From Progne subis subis (lineage: Eukaryota > Chordata > Aves > Passeriformes > Hirundinidae): 64,000 bases of DNA. The DNA lies in NCBI GenBank assembly GCA_022316685.1, contig JAKJHU010000107.1, forward strand, positions 992,001 to 1,056,000, read 5' to 3'. The notes under the pieces were generated by a model. That model had not been told where the DNA came from, did not search any database, and was given only the letters and a program-made list of their open reading frames with translations. Made by a program: the position numbers and the translations under genes. Every line of letters begins with the position of its first letter. The stretch's first letter is position 1. Positions 53,052-64,000 of the stretch are shown one piece after another.

Positions 53052-56000
53052 CTGCTCTTGCAGCTGTTCAAGGCACCACAGAAGTGAATGTCATATAGGG
53101 TCACAGAGCTGTCTACAGGTGTCATCTCCAGGCAGTCACCCAAGAAAGTGCAGCTCCTTATACACATGGAAGAAACAATTTCTGTATCACCTCCTCCATT
53201 CTTGATGTTCTTGTGCCTCACAGTGGGTCAGGACAGACCTGCTGGAGGTTTTCACCTCATGTCTTTCAGCCAACATCTCTGCTGCTACAGTCTCCTGCCC
53301 AATTCACATCATTACATTTATTAGCACATAATGTTGAAGTCTCTTGTGCTACTACAGAAGCCCTGGATGACCAGTGATCTTCTGATCTAATCCTGAATGC
53401 ATGTCCACTAAGATATCCAGCTATTTACCTTTTCTAAGTTTTCTGAATGCTTAGATTTGATAGAAGCGTAGAATAGATTCTTGCCATAGGATTTTTTTCA
53501 ATGCACTGCAATACTAAAAAAGTGAGAATTTTATAACCATTCTCTATTAACTGCAGTGAGAATTCCTGCACTTTAGTTATCTAAGGTTAAAAATTACTTT
53601 GCAGAAGAGCCAAGAAAGAAGTGTCTGCCAAGCCTCTTAATGCTAGTATGTTCTTGACTCATATGAGTGTTCAACTGAATTATTCCTTACAAACTGCCCT
53701 TTTCACTGATAATGCACAACAGCATTCTGTATTACCTGTGCTACTAAAAACTTCAAGGAGGTAACATCCCTAAATATTATGGAAAACTTGTCTCTGAAAG
53801 TAATACCATAATAATAAGCAATTTTCATTTCTATAGTGCAATTCATCTCAGCATTTTGCAAGCAATAAGTGAGTTTGAATCGTGTAGCAGGTAAGAGAGG
53901 GGAAAAAAGACTTGAGCTCCCTACTACCCTTGCCTTCCTAGAAAATGAACTCCATAGACACTGTTGTAATTTTTTCCCTCAGAGTTTCTGGGAGGAAAGA
54001 GCATTAGAATGGCATCCAAAGCATCCCAAGATTATGTAGACCAGCAATGGGAACAGGTTGGTCTGGGTCAATTCTCCCAGTGTTCCTTCCCCAAACAACA
54101 ATACCAACCTTGAGGTCTCTAATGGCTCTCTGGAAGGCAAATAAGAAGCTAGACAGACTGAAGACCATCCATTAATTCAACTGAGCCCCACGACTCACTA
54201 ACCATCCAAATAAATTCTGATTAGCAAAACACTGCATCATTACTGTGATGTAACACAGCTGTGTGTCCCCACTCCATCTGATGGTTGGAGTTCTCTCATG
54301 AGATGTGCATGAAGTCTGTGTAACTCAACCTTCTCAGTTCTTAAAAAGACATAAATACAAGACTGGCCTAAGCATTTCAGTGCAAAGGAACATTTGTTTG
54401 TCATGAAAGTCAGAATAAATAATGAAAAATAACATTAAGATGGTAAGTAATTCTGAAATGTGTCTCTCAAGCAGGAAGAAATGACAGGATGTGATTATAA
54501 ATTTGTGTTCTACACCAGAACACTTAAACAAACACACTTTCAAAACAAAAGACCTAACTAGGCAGGATTCAAAATGTAGGGTGTAATTATAAGCCTAAAA
54601 CTTCTAGTTGCAGCAATTACCTCTTCTTTTTTAGCTCCAAATCAAACAAAACCTGATTTAAAATGAGACACAGTTTTCTCTGAAATGTTCCATGTTGTCA
54701 GTTCAGTAAGATGACAAATGTAAAAAAATCACATGTAACAGTAAGTGAACATATGCAATATGCATTTTTTTAAATTATGTTTTTAAAATGTTAATGGCCA
54801 GATTTCAGTGTCATTTATAAAATAACCTGCATCTTCACTAATAATATGCTTAACCAGTGCCACCTATTGGTTTAACAATAACACCCAAATAATTAAAAAA
54901 AAAGAGCTGGCTAGTAAAATCAGAGCAGTGCAGACCCACGTTAAAATACAGGAACTCAGCGGAAACATCAGCATTAAACTGATATAACAGAAGGGAAAAA
55001 GTGGCTCCTATATCTAAATATCAAGATTCAAATTTTCATTCTTCACATAACTGTCTTCCCAATTTGAAACAAGTGTTGGTTTCTGACAGTTCTATTTTGT
55101 GTGCAGCATGCTTACATGAAACAAATTTGGAATTGGATCCAGAAGCTGGTGAAGTTAACGGAAAGATCTGCTAATCTCAGCAGATTTTAAATGAAGTTCT
55201 ACACTTGGCACGGATTGAAAGCCTCTATCTTTTGACACCTTACTGACTTCTGCAGTGTGCATAAAATCTCTCAATCCATAAATAAATCAACCTGATAATA
55301 AACAGTACATAACTCTTGTGTCACTCTAGTGGTGATGATACAGATGAGGACTCTGAAGCATAATTTTATCTCAAAATGTGGCCTAATGAACTCACATTTA
55401 CCCCTTGGAACAGATCACCCTTATAAACTAGATGTTTTTAAATAAAACAAGAAGAGTTAGGTTGACCTGAAATCCTTTCCCCAGCCTGCATATTCTCCGT
55501 AGACTGCTGCCTGCGTGCATAGGTGTCCTTGTGTCCTCTGACTGTGATTTGTGGCAAACATGGAAATGCAAACGTGTCTGTACACAAATGCTACAAACAG
55601 CAGCAGCTTCAGCAACACTGCAGCTTGAAGGCAGAATCTCTATGGGGGCGAGCTTTTTGCACTCTCCAAACTGCACAAGTGGAAGCATTCAAAAAAAGTC
55701 TAATTCTTTCATTTAATAAAACAAGTTAGGAATAGCTCCTGAAAACATGACAATTTGCAAACCATTGCTGTCATAAAATTTAATGATGTGACATGAGAAA
55801 CTGAAGACACAGCACATTTAGAAACACCAAAATTAAGCCTGAAAATTATCTCTGCAGAACACTAAAGGTAATGAAAAATAAGCACTGGAAAACAACAAGG
55901 CCTGTTAGGACAAAAAATTGCTACTATGATCAAAATTAATGTAAAAGAAAAACTTCTTATGAAACCTAAAGGAGCCTGAATGAATTGTGGAAAAATGACT

Positions 56001-58714
56001 ATCAGAGGACAGAAATAAGGGCCAGTGCGGTAACAGTCATGGGCAGAAATCCCATTCATTCATGAAGGGGTGCCAACTCACACTTCAAAAAGTTATGGAA
56101 TTTCCCAGAAAGCAGAAAAAAAGGCTTACAACACTGGGAAATGCTTTTAACAATTAAGCTGTGTACTGCAATAGCTTTGCTACTTTTTTTCTCACATCAC
56201 TAGACCAAAGAGAAAACCAGCACGGTGTGTTACTAAGGCACTTAAGGTAATGAGGCTGTGGCACCAATAAAGCAAAGGGATGTCACAGACATTCTTCCTC
56301 ATAATTGTTGGTTCAACTCTTGGAAGAGAATGAAGTAGTATGTTGTAGGCTTTGAGAAAGCATAAAGCAGAGCAGAGCCCTAGAAAACCACAAGAAAGCC
56401 ATCTCATAAAAGCACACACTTATTTCACAGTACAGTCTGGTACAGGACCATTAAATACACCTCATTCTGAAGTTAATTCCAATAAACATTCCTATGTGAC
56501 TTTGCATCTGGCAGTACTGTAAAACAGTGGAACAGCTCTGCAAGCACTGCTGGCTCCCAAGTAATGCTGCCCTTCCCTTATCTAAATTTTCTACTTTAGG
56601 TGCACGAAGTAATGGAATTCCAATCCAGCTTGCATTCTTCCGTAAGTTTGATGCAATACAGCCTTGGTTTGGGTCACTACAGAACTGGTGAGGTCAGCTG
56701 GGCCAGCTGGAAAAGCACAACTGATAAACGAAGCCTACTGTGTGGGCTTCAAGTGAAAGATGTGAAAACTGTTATGCCAAAAGATGAAAAAGTCTCAAAC
56801 CTGACACTTTTGGGTGTGCAGAGGCACCCACATAAGAATAAGAGTTGCTGCTTGCTATCAGTGCAGTAGGTTTCCATCAATACCGTAGGAGTTTTCTTTG
56901 CAACAGATGTTTTTTTCTTGATGCTAAATTGAGATGATTAAATAACATCACTGAACAGTCAGAATAGCTCATGGCTGTTGTAGAAACTGTTATCAAAGAT
57001 GAATAAATGAAATGACAACCCCAGCAAAGGAGAGCAGCTGCAAGAGGGCATTAAGTCCAGGACAATGGGACTACAGGAGGGAGGGACGCCAAAAACTCAA
57101 CTACAGCTTGCCTGAGGAAGAGGCTCTCAACTGATTTTAAAGGAATACCTCACTTACTGACAGACAATTTCAACCTAGGTATTAACATCCACTTACTGGC
57201 CCTGTTTTCAAACTGAGAATTCCAGGTAGGGTGTCTGCTGAAACTCATTGAATCTGGCCAAATAATTCACAAAGCTGGCTCATTTTGATGGATTATGTAA
57301 TGTCTGAGAGGCGAACAGTGATTGACATGTAAAGGAAGAGTGATTTATCAGACCTCATTCTCCTTACCCTTCCAATTCTAATGATTCATCTAAGCATTAT
57401 TTTTAGTGAAGATTATATAATCCAGTCAAAAAGGCCATTTTTAATAAATTCTAAAATGTACATGTTTTTATCAGTCAAATATTCTGATGCCTTGATTTTT
57501 CTAGCTATTGCTTTCTTGCTCTAGATTTTATTTCTTCTGTTTGCTAACGACATTTTGTTGATTATATGTAAAGGTAACAGTAAATTTGCAGTTTAACCAT
57601 CTTGAAGAGTTAATGATTGAAAACGGACAACACATGTTCTAGTCATGTCGAGAAGCAGACGTAGTTGAAACAAGTAAGTTTAATTTTCCACAAATACCTT
57701 ATTCAAGTACAATACAGAAAACTTCCAAATGGCATACCAATTTAATTAATCTGTGACTAAACTACAGAATGCTTCCCAGATTAGCACTTTCAAATTACTT
57801 TAGCCATCCTCCCCAACTCTTGACTCTTGTTTTCATGATAACAATACCCAATGAGTTCTAACTACCTTTAAAGGAGGATAAAGACCCTCTGTGAATCTAT
57901 GGTCTCAATGGCAGTGTAGAATCTGGCTGAAAGGGTGGACTTAATTTCTCGCACTGCCAGACACTACCATCTTCCTCAGTGCCTACAAAGTTATTTGTCC
58001 CTTGGCCACAAAATAGAGAAAAATTAATCTTTGATTTGCCACACCTACACACAGTTAAAGGCAACTTAATCTATAACTGGAGATTTTGTTTGAAACTATT
58101 TTGAATTTACATAATGACTGTGAGGAGCTGTGGCATCAACACTGGAACACTATACCAGCAATGGAATTGCTTAATAGAATTATATAATATTATACATGGT
58201 TGATTATAGAAAGTGTAAAATAGAACAGTTTTAATTAAAACAGATAGAGTGTAAAGGGATTATTTGCATTTGATTTTTTTTTTTTTAAAGGAAGACTACA
58301 TGAAGAACTGCGTTTTCTACATGTCTTCTGTTCTCCTTTGAGAAGTATTCTTAACTCATTGACTGACATTAAACAAATCAGAGCAACAAATCACCATGTA
58401 AATAAAGAGAAATCCTGTAAAGGAATCTCTTCCTCCCATTCATAAATAAACCACCAAAGCAAAAGCTGTAACATAAAGCCATAACTAGACACTTCATAAA
58501 CGCCTCATTTTCAGAAAAGCTTGACCTGAAACAAGCAGACCACTGCAGGACATACAGCCACGAGAAAATCATCCTCATGGGAGTTTGTTCATTTATATGA
58601 ACAACTTATATATTTAAATAATTATACATATTTATATGTACTGTACTGATTGAGTTCCTGACACAGTAAAAGAATGAGGAGGAAGAAACTGGATTTGAGT
58701 AATTTGTGATAAAT

Positions 58715-59173
58715 TGCTGCAGCAGCCCTCTTGTTAGAGGGTAGAAATGAGCCGAGACACAGACTTCTTGTTTATCACAGCATGAGAAGGGTCCTGGTTT
58801 ATTCCTCTTTACAGCTCAGTCCATCCTGACTCCAACTATTCACTGACTCCGGCTGCAGCAAGCTCCTTCTGTAGGTTTCCCTTGCAGCCTCTGACTTCTG
58901 GCTATTTCCTGCTAAACTATGACTGAATGTATCAGTTTGCAGACTCAAGCAACAGGTTCTAAGTGCAGACCCAGAGTGGCCTCACAGCAATGATTCTCTC
59001 TCCACCCAGAGTCCCTCTTCTTCATGGTTCCCCTCAGCAGCTAACCCATTCCCTTTTCTCACACTTATCTTTATTGGATGTAGCTGTGATTCATCAGGGG
59101 TGAGGCTGCATTGGGTATTCAACACAGCTGTTACTTATCAGGGGCAAGGTCACCTGTATTCCCTTCTCCCACA
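58715..59173 (-). mobile_element. Solo LTR (copy B), uninterrupted sister of copy A
   Basis: It shares ends and body with the LTR at 41700-42573: starts TGCTGCAGCAGCCCTC and ends CTTCTCCCACA on the plus strand. Minus-strand aataaa occurs near 58800 and 59070. It preserves the empty site of the younger insertion in copy A (ccctcttgttagaggg). No exact flanking duplication is seen. Confidence 0.85.
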
Positions 59174-61545
59174 AATAATTACATACATGAGTTACTGAAA
59201 GTTACTGAAACTCATTTTAAACAAGGAAATTTTTTACTTTTGGTAATTTTATTGACTAATGAGCTTATTTTGTGTCTGTATGTTGCTTGTAAGCATGACT
59301 ATAATGCTACTGAATGCATATCACTGCAGTATGCCGTACAGTCTGCTTTCCTGTGTATTTTCTTAACTGGCTTGGAGACAGCTCACTGGAAGAGTGAGAT
59401 GATCTGTCAGGAATGGCACAGGCATGTTTGCTCCTGCTTCAGACAGGAGGACAGATCTGAAAGCCTCAAGAGGTCCCTTACAGCCCCTGTAGTCTGTGAT
59501 TTGCACAACAAAAAATGACTAATGACATAGCTGTCTAAGGTCCCTTGGAGCTCTGTTACAGCCACGGACACTGCTTTAGATGGCATGTCATGGAACTCAA
59601 CGGCACTAACTTTGCTCACCCCACATGCCCAATGGCTTAGTTCTTTATAATCCCTTAGTTCTTTAACATCACATGGAAATGACTTGCATTTCAAAGTAAA
59701 TCATGATCCAAATTTTGATAGTGTTCTCCTTTCACTCATCCTTTCATCTTAATGTTTTGTAAAACATTACTAGTTCAAGACTAAATAAGAATTTCACAAA
59801 TAACATTGCTATGTATCATACATATACTATAATAACTGTCTATCTCAACATGTTGGAAATTCATATTGGAAATTCATAAAGCCTAGATGAGACTGTGAAG
59901 GTACTCAATTGCTAGTAGGGTGAAATGGGCTCTATTAATAAATATTTACAAGGGTTTAATCATAGCACAGAGGAATGTTACTATACTGAAGACTGCAGCT
60001 CTGCCACCCCAGGAAATGCTCGGAGCTGGCTGAACAAGAGTATTTGACAAGCTCTAACAGTTTGGAATTTGACATGTTTAGATATTTGATCAGTCCCAAT
60101 GATTGATATATACAACAGCATGAGTCTGGATTAAGTTCAGTGTGGAAGTCCTGCCATTTGCAAGTCTTTCCAGTTTCTGGCAGGAAGAGTATTTTGTACA
60201 CTGATAAATCTAGTTTCTAAGAGGTAACTTTTTTCTCTAGATGCATATTCTGCACAAGAATGACTGTAGCTGCTCAGGTCTAAGATCTGACCAGCACAGT
60301 GTCCCGTCTTCAACAGAGGGCAGTAACAAGTGGTGATAGAGGGAGTTTAAGATCAGGTCAAAGATAGATGGAGCCACTTAATTATGGTGGTGATGAGGTG
60401 GCTTACAAAAGTTGCATTAGGTACATGTCCTCCTTACCCAGCACAGCAGCATGCACATGGTATGCTCCACTGATTTGGGCATTCTTACTATTTACTCTGC
60501 TACACTGCTTGTTTTCAGCTACCTGTGATTTAGTCCTACTCCCCCTTTTAACTACAGATTTTGTAGGTAAAAACTCTCTGATACAAACCCTATATTAATA
60601 AGAGTAGTGTCAGGCCTTATTTTAGAGAAGCACTGACACAACAATGATTAAATTGTGTCCCCTAATTCTATCTATTATTATCCTTCTTTAATTAAAATTC
60701 CAGTAAAGGGATAAACCAGTTTTCTTGAACAGTGCTGCCTATATTAAAATCTGCCAGATTTCTTTTTAATCCATGCACATGACTATTTATGATATTATAT
60801 TTATATATACCACCTTCAATATATTAAAACCTTAAATTACTGTAGGTGGATTCTACTGATGTATTATTATTGCAGTCTGAAAGGATATCGCATCACAAAA
60901 TACTCTTTCAGCTGCTAAACTTGAAGAAATTTCATTTGTTTTAGATGAGAAAATTACCACTTGGCCACTGTCCTCATATCTTGAATTAGAAGTTTGGTAA
61001 CTCCTTGAATTTTTCTTTATATGACATATATTTTAAAATTCTCCAAACAAAACTTAAAGTCTAATATAGGATTTTCTCTTGCGTGTTCACAAATCTGTGG
61101 ACACATGCCCACAGAGTCACGTATGCAAGTTTCTTAAGAGGAATTATTTTGCTGCATAAGCTTAGAGATAGGATGCCAAGTTATGCAGTTACGTTCCTTT
61201 TGTACTACACTGCTCTTATGTGATTACACAAATCCCACCACATAATACACGTGGCCTCCTTGCAACAGCCTTGGAAATCCTCTTCAGCTTTCGGCGCAGC
61301 AGACTTGCTCAGCGGAGAGGTCACCCCACTGCCCTTGAGCAGGCAGAAAAGAAGCTCCCCGCTCTTGATCAGGGAAGGCGCTGGGACGCTGCCTGCTTGG
61401 TGCTTCTCATTTAAAGGTCTCATACCTTGCTGAGGGAGCAATTCACAATGAGGACCCGATTCAACACCACTGTTCGTTATCTAATACATTATCTGAGAAA
61501 TTAATATCATATGGAATTTTCACACTTTGTTTCATTGTTCCTCAC

Positions 61546-61645
61546 CATACTTAGAAACTGTGTCAAGGGTCCAGAAGCTCCCCTTCATCACTGAAAGAAA
61601 GCCACTGTCCCCAAGAACGAGGCATGGTCTAGCATACAAATACAT
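61546..61645 (-). other. Candidate unannotated exon in NWD2 intron 1 (speculative)
   Basis: On the minus strand a pyrimidine-rich acceptor (gctttatttcctcag) is followed at once by ATG and 33 open codons (MYLYARPCLVLGDSGFLSV... ending VSKY) and one extra G before a gtgagg donor. The exit phase matches the entry phase of NWD2 exon 2. I do not recognise the peptide in any family. As an alternative first coding exon it would be in frame; as a cassette after the normal exon 1 its 100-bp length would break the frame. Confidence 0.25.
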
Positions 61646-64000
61646 CTGAGGAAATAAAGCAACATTTGCTAAGTTAGAAAGAAAAAAAAAAAAAATAAAA
61701 GAAATCCTAGGTTCTGCTTTGCTTTAATATTATTTCTTCAACACTATGAAAAGCAGTCATACTCCTCTGTAATAACGTGAATAACATTCAGCAAAATCTA
61801 GGCAGCTCTTCGTACTTGCTAGAAACACAATCTTGAGTGATACCCTTTGAACATACTCAGTTCTCACAAGAGAACTGAGCACTACCAGCAAGTTTGAATA
61901 TAGGCTATGACAGTGTGACTTGAGAGTCACACATCCATTTATCATCCTACACAGTTTAGAGTATTTTATATAATTTATGTAATATGTGCGCATAAGTGTG
62001 TATAGACAACTACAGATACACACAATAAATGGAAAATTACAATTTTAGTATTTTTAATATTAAAATAACAGGACATATGGTGAAAAATTTTAAGTAGATA
62101 GAGTAATACCTAATCCATTTGAAGCTGATAACTCCAGGTGTTGCTACCAGGAAGATGACTGAGTTTCAGGTAATTTTGCTTATTTGTAAACATCAAGAAG
62201 CCACAAACCCAACAAATTACACAGCTTGCTCTTTCACTAACACCCCCAGCCAACACCTCTTGATTATAGTATTGTTGCCAAATGCATATCCTACCTTTTG
62301 AGTACATGAACAAAAATTTTGTGGAAAATTAAACAAAAGTTCTCAGTGTTGCCATTTGCATATTTGGTACGTTTAGAGCAAATCCTTAGCTCAATCCACA
62401 GGCTACATAAGAAATAACCCACATGATGAACAGGAGGACATGAAGAGCAGTTTTTTTCATACAGATTGTCAGATTATTATTTCCTTCATCTACTTCTCAT
62501 CATCCATCTACTTCCCAAAAAAGTGGTTGGTCCTGTCTTGCAAAAAAAAAAATTAAAGCCTACACAAGTCTTGGTCATACAGTCTCAAGAAAAGTCAGAT
62601 CTTGCTTTTTGCACAACCACACCAAGAATGGAGTTATTTCATAGCACAAGAGAAAAGGGAAAAGTATACATAGAAGCAGAAGTACTGAAAATGGCAGGTT
62701 TCTTTCCAATTTAATAAACTGTTGGTATCTCTAACCTCTGAAATAAGGAGGACCTCCTGAAATAAGACATATTTCAAGTCAAGGTTCCCACTAAACCTGG
62801 GTACCTGAATGATTTTTCTCCCACAGACTCAGATACTTTTTCTCTAAAACTACTGAACACCATTTTTTTCCCCCCCCCCAAGAGGTAGCTTGGGTTTTGA
62901 CTCTTAAACACTACAGTGATGTGCATCACACAAAACCATAAATACGTACAAAATTAGGTAACCAGAACTAACATTTAGCACAAAAAAAGTCTTGGAGTTA
63001 TTTGTCTCCACATCTCCGCAACACCTCCTTTGCAATTTCATACACTTGAACATCTGTGGTTTTCTTTAGCTAAGAAATAAATGCCACTCAGATTATATAA
63101 AATTGCCTTTATAAAAAGATCTTCATGTAAAATATCCAAATAGGGACACCATATGGTATTTTGGGACTGGTCAGAATGGACCATCATTAACTAAGCATTA
63201 TTCTGGCTTTTGAATATCTTTCCACTTTAACATTTCCTTAAGGAAAACAATATTTCAGGTAAAAATAATATAACAGACCTCGAATGTGCTAAGAATGCCA
63301 GATTATGTCTTTCTGTTATCACATATGGCAATAACTTTGTAATTAAAGCAATCATAATCCTTCATCTGTTTTATCTACCATCATGTTCTAAACTACAAAT
63401 TCACATGACTTTTTTTCTTTCTCAGCTACATCAACGTTGATAAAAGCACATGTAATTCCTGCAAAGTGGCCTTTAACAACAGGTCCAAATGAAAACATTT
63501 GTAAGACCTGTTTCTGCAGTCATTATTTGATTTTTCTCTAGTCAGCAAAACGAACTGCTGGTGGCAATTTTGCTTTACGTATCATGAGAATATAAGTAAA
63601 TTTGATATTGAATACTTATACTTCACTAGAATTGAGTGTTTTTCAAATTAATACAATGTCAATGGAAATAAACTAAGGTGAAAAACTGAATAATAAATCA
63701 AGAAAACTCTTCCATAGTATAAGACAATGAAACCTCACTCCATAAATTCATGGGGAACCTGGTGAAGTTCCAGCTGTACCGGTTGGGTTATACTGTGCTT
63801 GTACAATGGAATCATTAAAGTGGTGGTAATATCAGTAGTATCTTCTAATGGAATAACATCTGAATTTTATATTTCTCCATGTATACATAGGACTTTATAC
63901 TCAAGATTGTTAATCATGTCCAAATTAGTAGTTGGTTTAACAGTTTTAAAAAATGGTACTAGAGGCACAGAAACCATAAGGAATTTAAGGGCTGTTAAAT

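Larger units (their letters stand above)
47274..64000 (-). other. NWD2: NWD2 intron 1 (3' part)
   Basis: The window ends inside this intron because no exon encoding the expected ISANPE-type segment was found. It contains a CR1 (49028-49449), two solo LTRs (50067-50693, 58715-59173), an A/G tract (about 53006-53051) and a candidate exon (61546-61645). The stretches 47274-49027, 50700-58714 and 59174-61545 hold nothing else I can support. Confidence 0.7.

Noticed and set aside
41700..59173. The two sister LTRs as 5' and 3' LTRs of one provirus
   Set aside because: They are 16.6 kb apart with a conserved host exon, CR1s and an unrelated LTR between them, and no retroviral coding sequence is visible. 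They are independent insertions.
61205..61441. GC-elevated patch considered as NWD2 exon 1 or its promoter
   Set aside because: Neither strand encodes the expected N-terminal segment ending ISANPE, and there is no suitable donor in the required phase.

Overview
The window reads as vertebrate nuclear DNA from a bird, most likely a songbird. It is AT-rich and gene-sparse, and the interspersed repeats I can recognise are CR1 LINE tails and endogenous-retrovirus LTRs of the kind seen in passerine genomes. I saw no SINE-like family, and there is no bacterial organisation (no operons, no dense ORFs).

There is one convincing protein-coding gene, NWD2 (NACHT and WD repeat domain-containing 2, KIAA1239), on the minus strand. 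Six exons are present, from high to low coordinates: 47273-47185, 41417-41301, 25649-25446, 23860-23716, 23411-22822 and 21311-17374. All internal boundaries are GT-AG and all junction phases agree. They encode about 1,690 residues of a protein of about 1,742 residues. Only the first ~50 residues, with the start codon and promoter, are missing; they should lie beyond position 64000. The last exon is almost 4 kb and carries most of the NACHT ATPase region and the whole WD-repeat half. It contains two separate single-base insertions relative to the expected reading frame, near 19234 and 17791. As assembled, the gene is therefore frameshifted even though the sequence on both sides is well conserved. 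A 3' UTR of about 1.7 kb runs to a good poly(A) site near 15650.

Layout: 1-15640 is the region downstream of NWD2, with two LTRs (2941-4301 and 5091-5760) and a short CR1 tail. 15650-21311 is the 3' UTR and terminal exon. 21312-47184 holds the internal exons and introns, with a CR1, an LTR (34214-34917), a nest of two LTRs (41700-42573) and a CR1 next to exon 2. 47274-64000 is the 3' part of intron 1, with an old CR1, two more solo LTRs (50067-50693 and 58715-59173) and a possible unannotated exon (61546-61645).

No tRNA, rRNA, CRISPR or retroviral gag/pol/env coding sequence was recognised; every retroviral element seen is a solo LTR. I did not find a convincing undescribed system. The most useful observations are the two NWD2 frameshifts, the nested LTR whose empty site is preserved in a sister copy, and the candidate exon.
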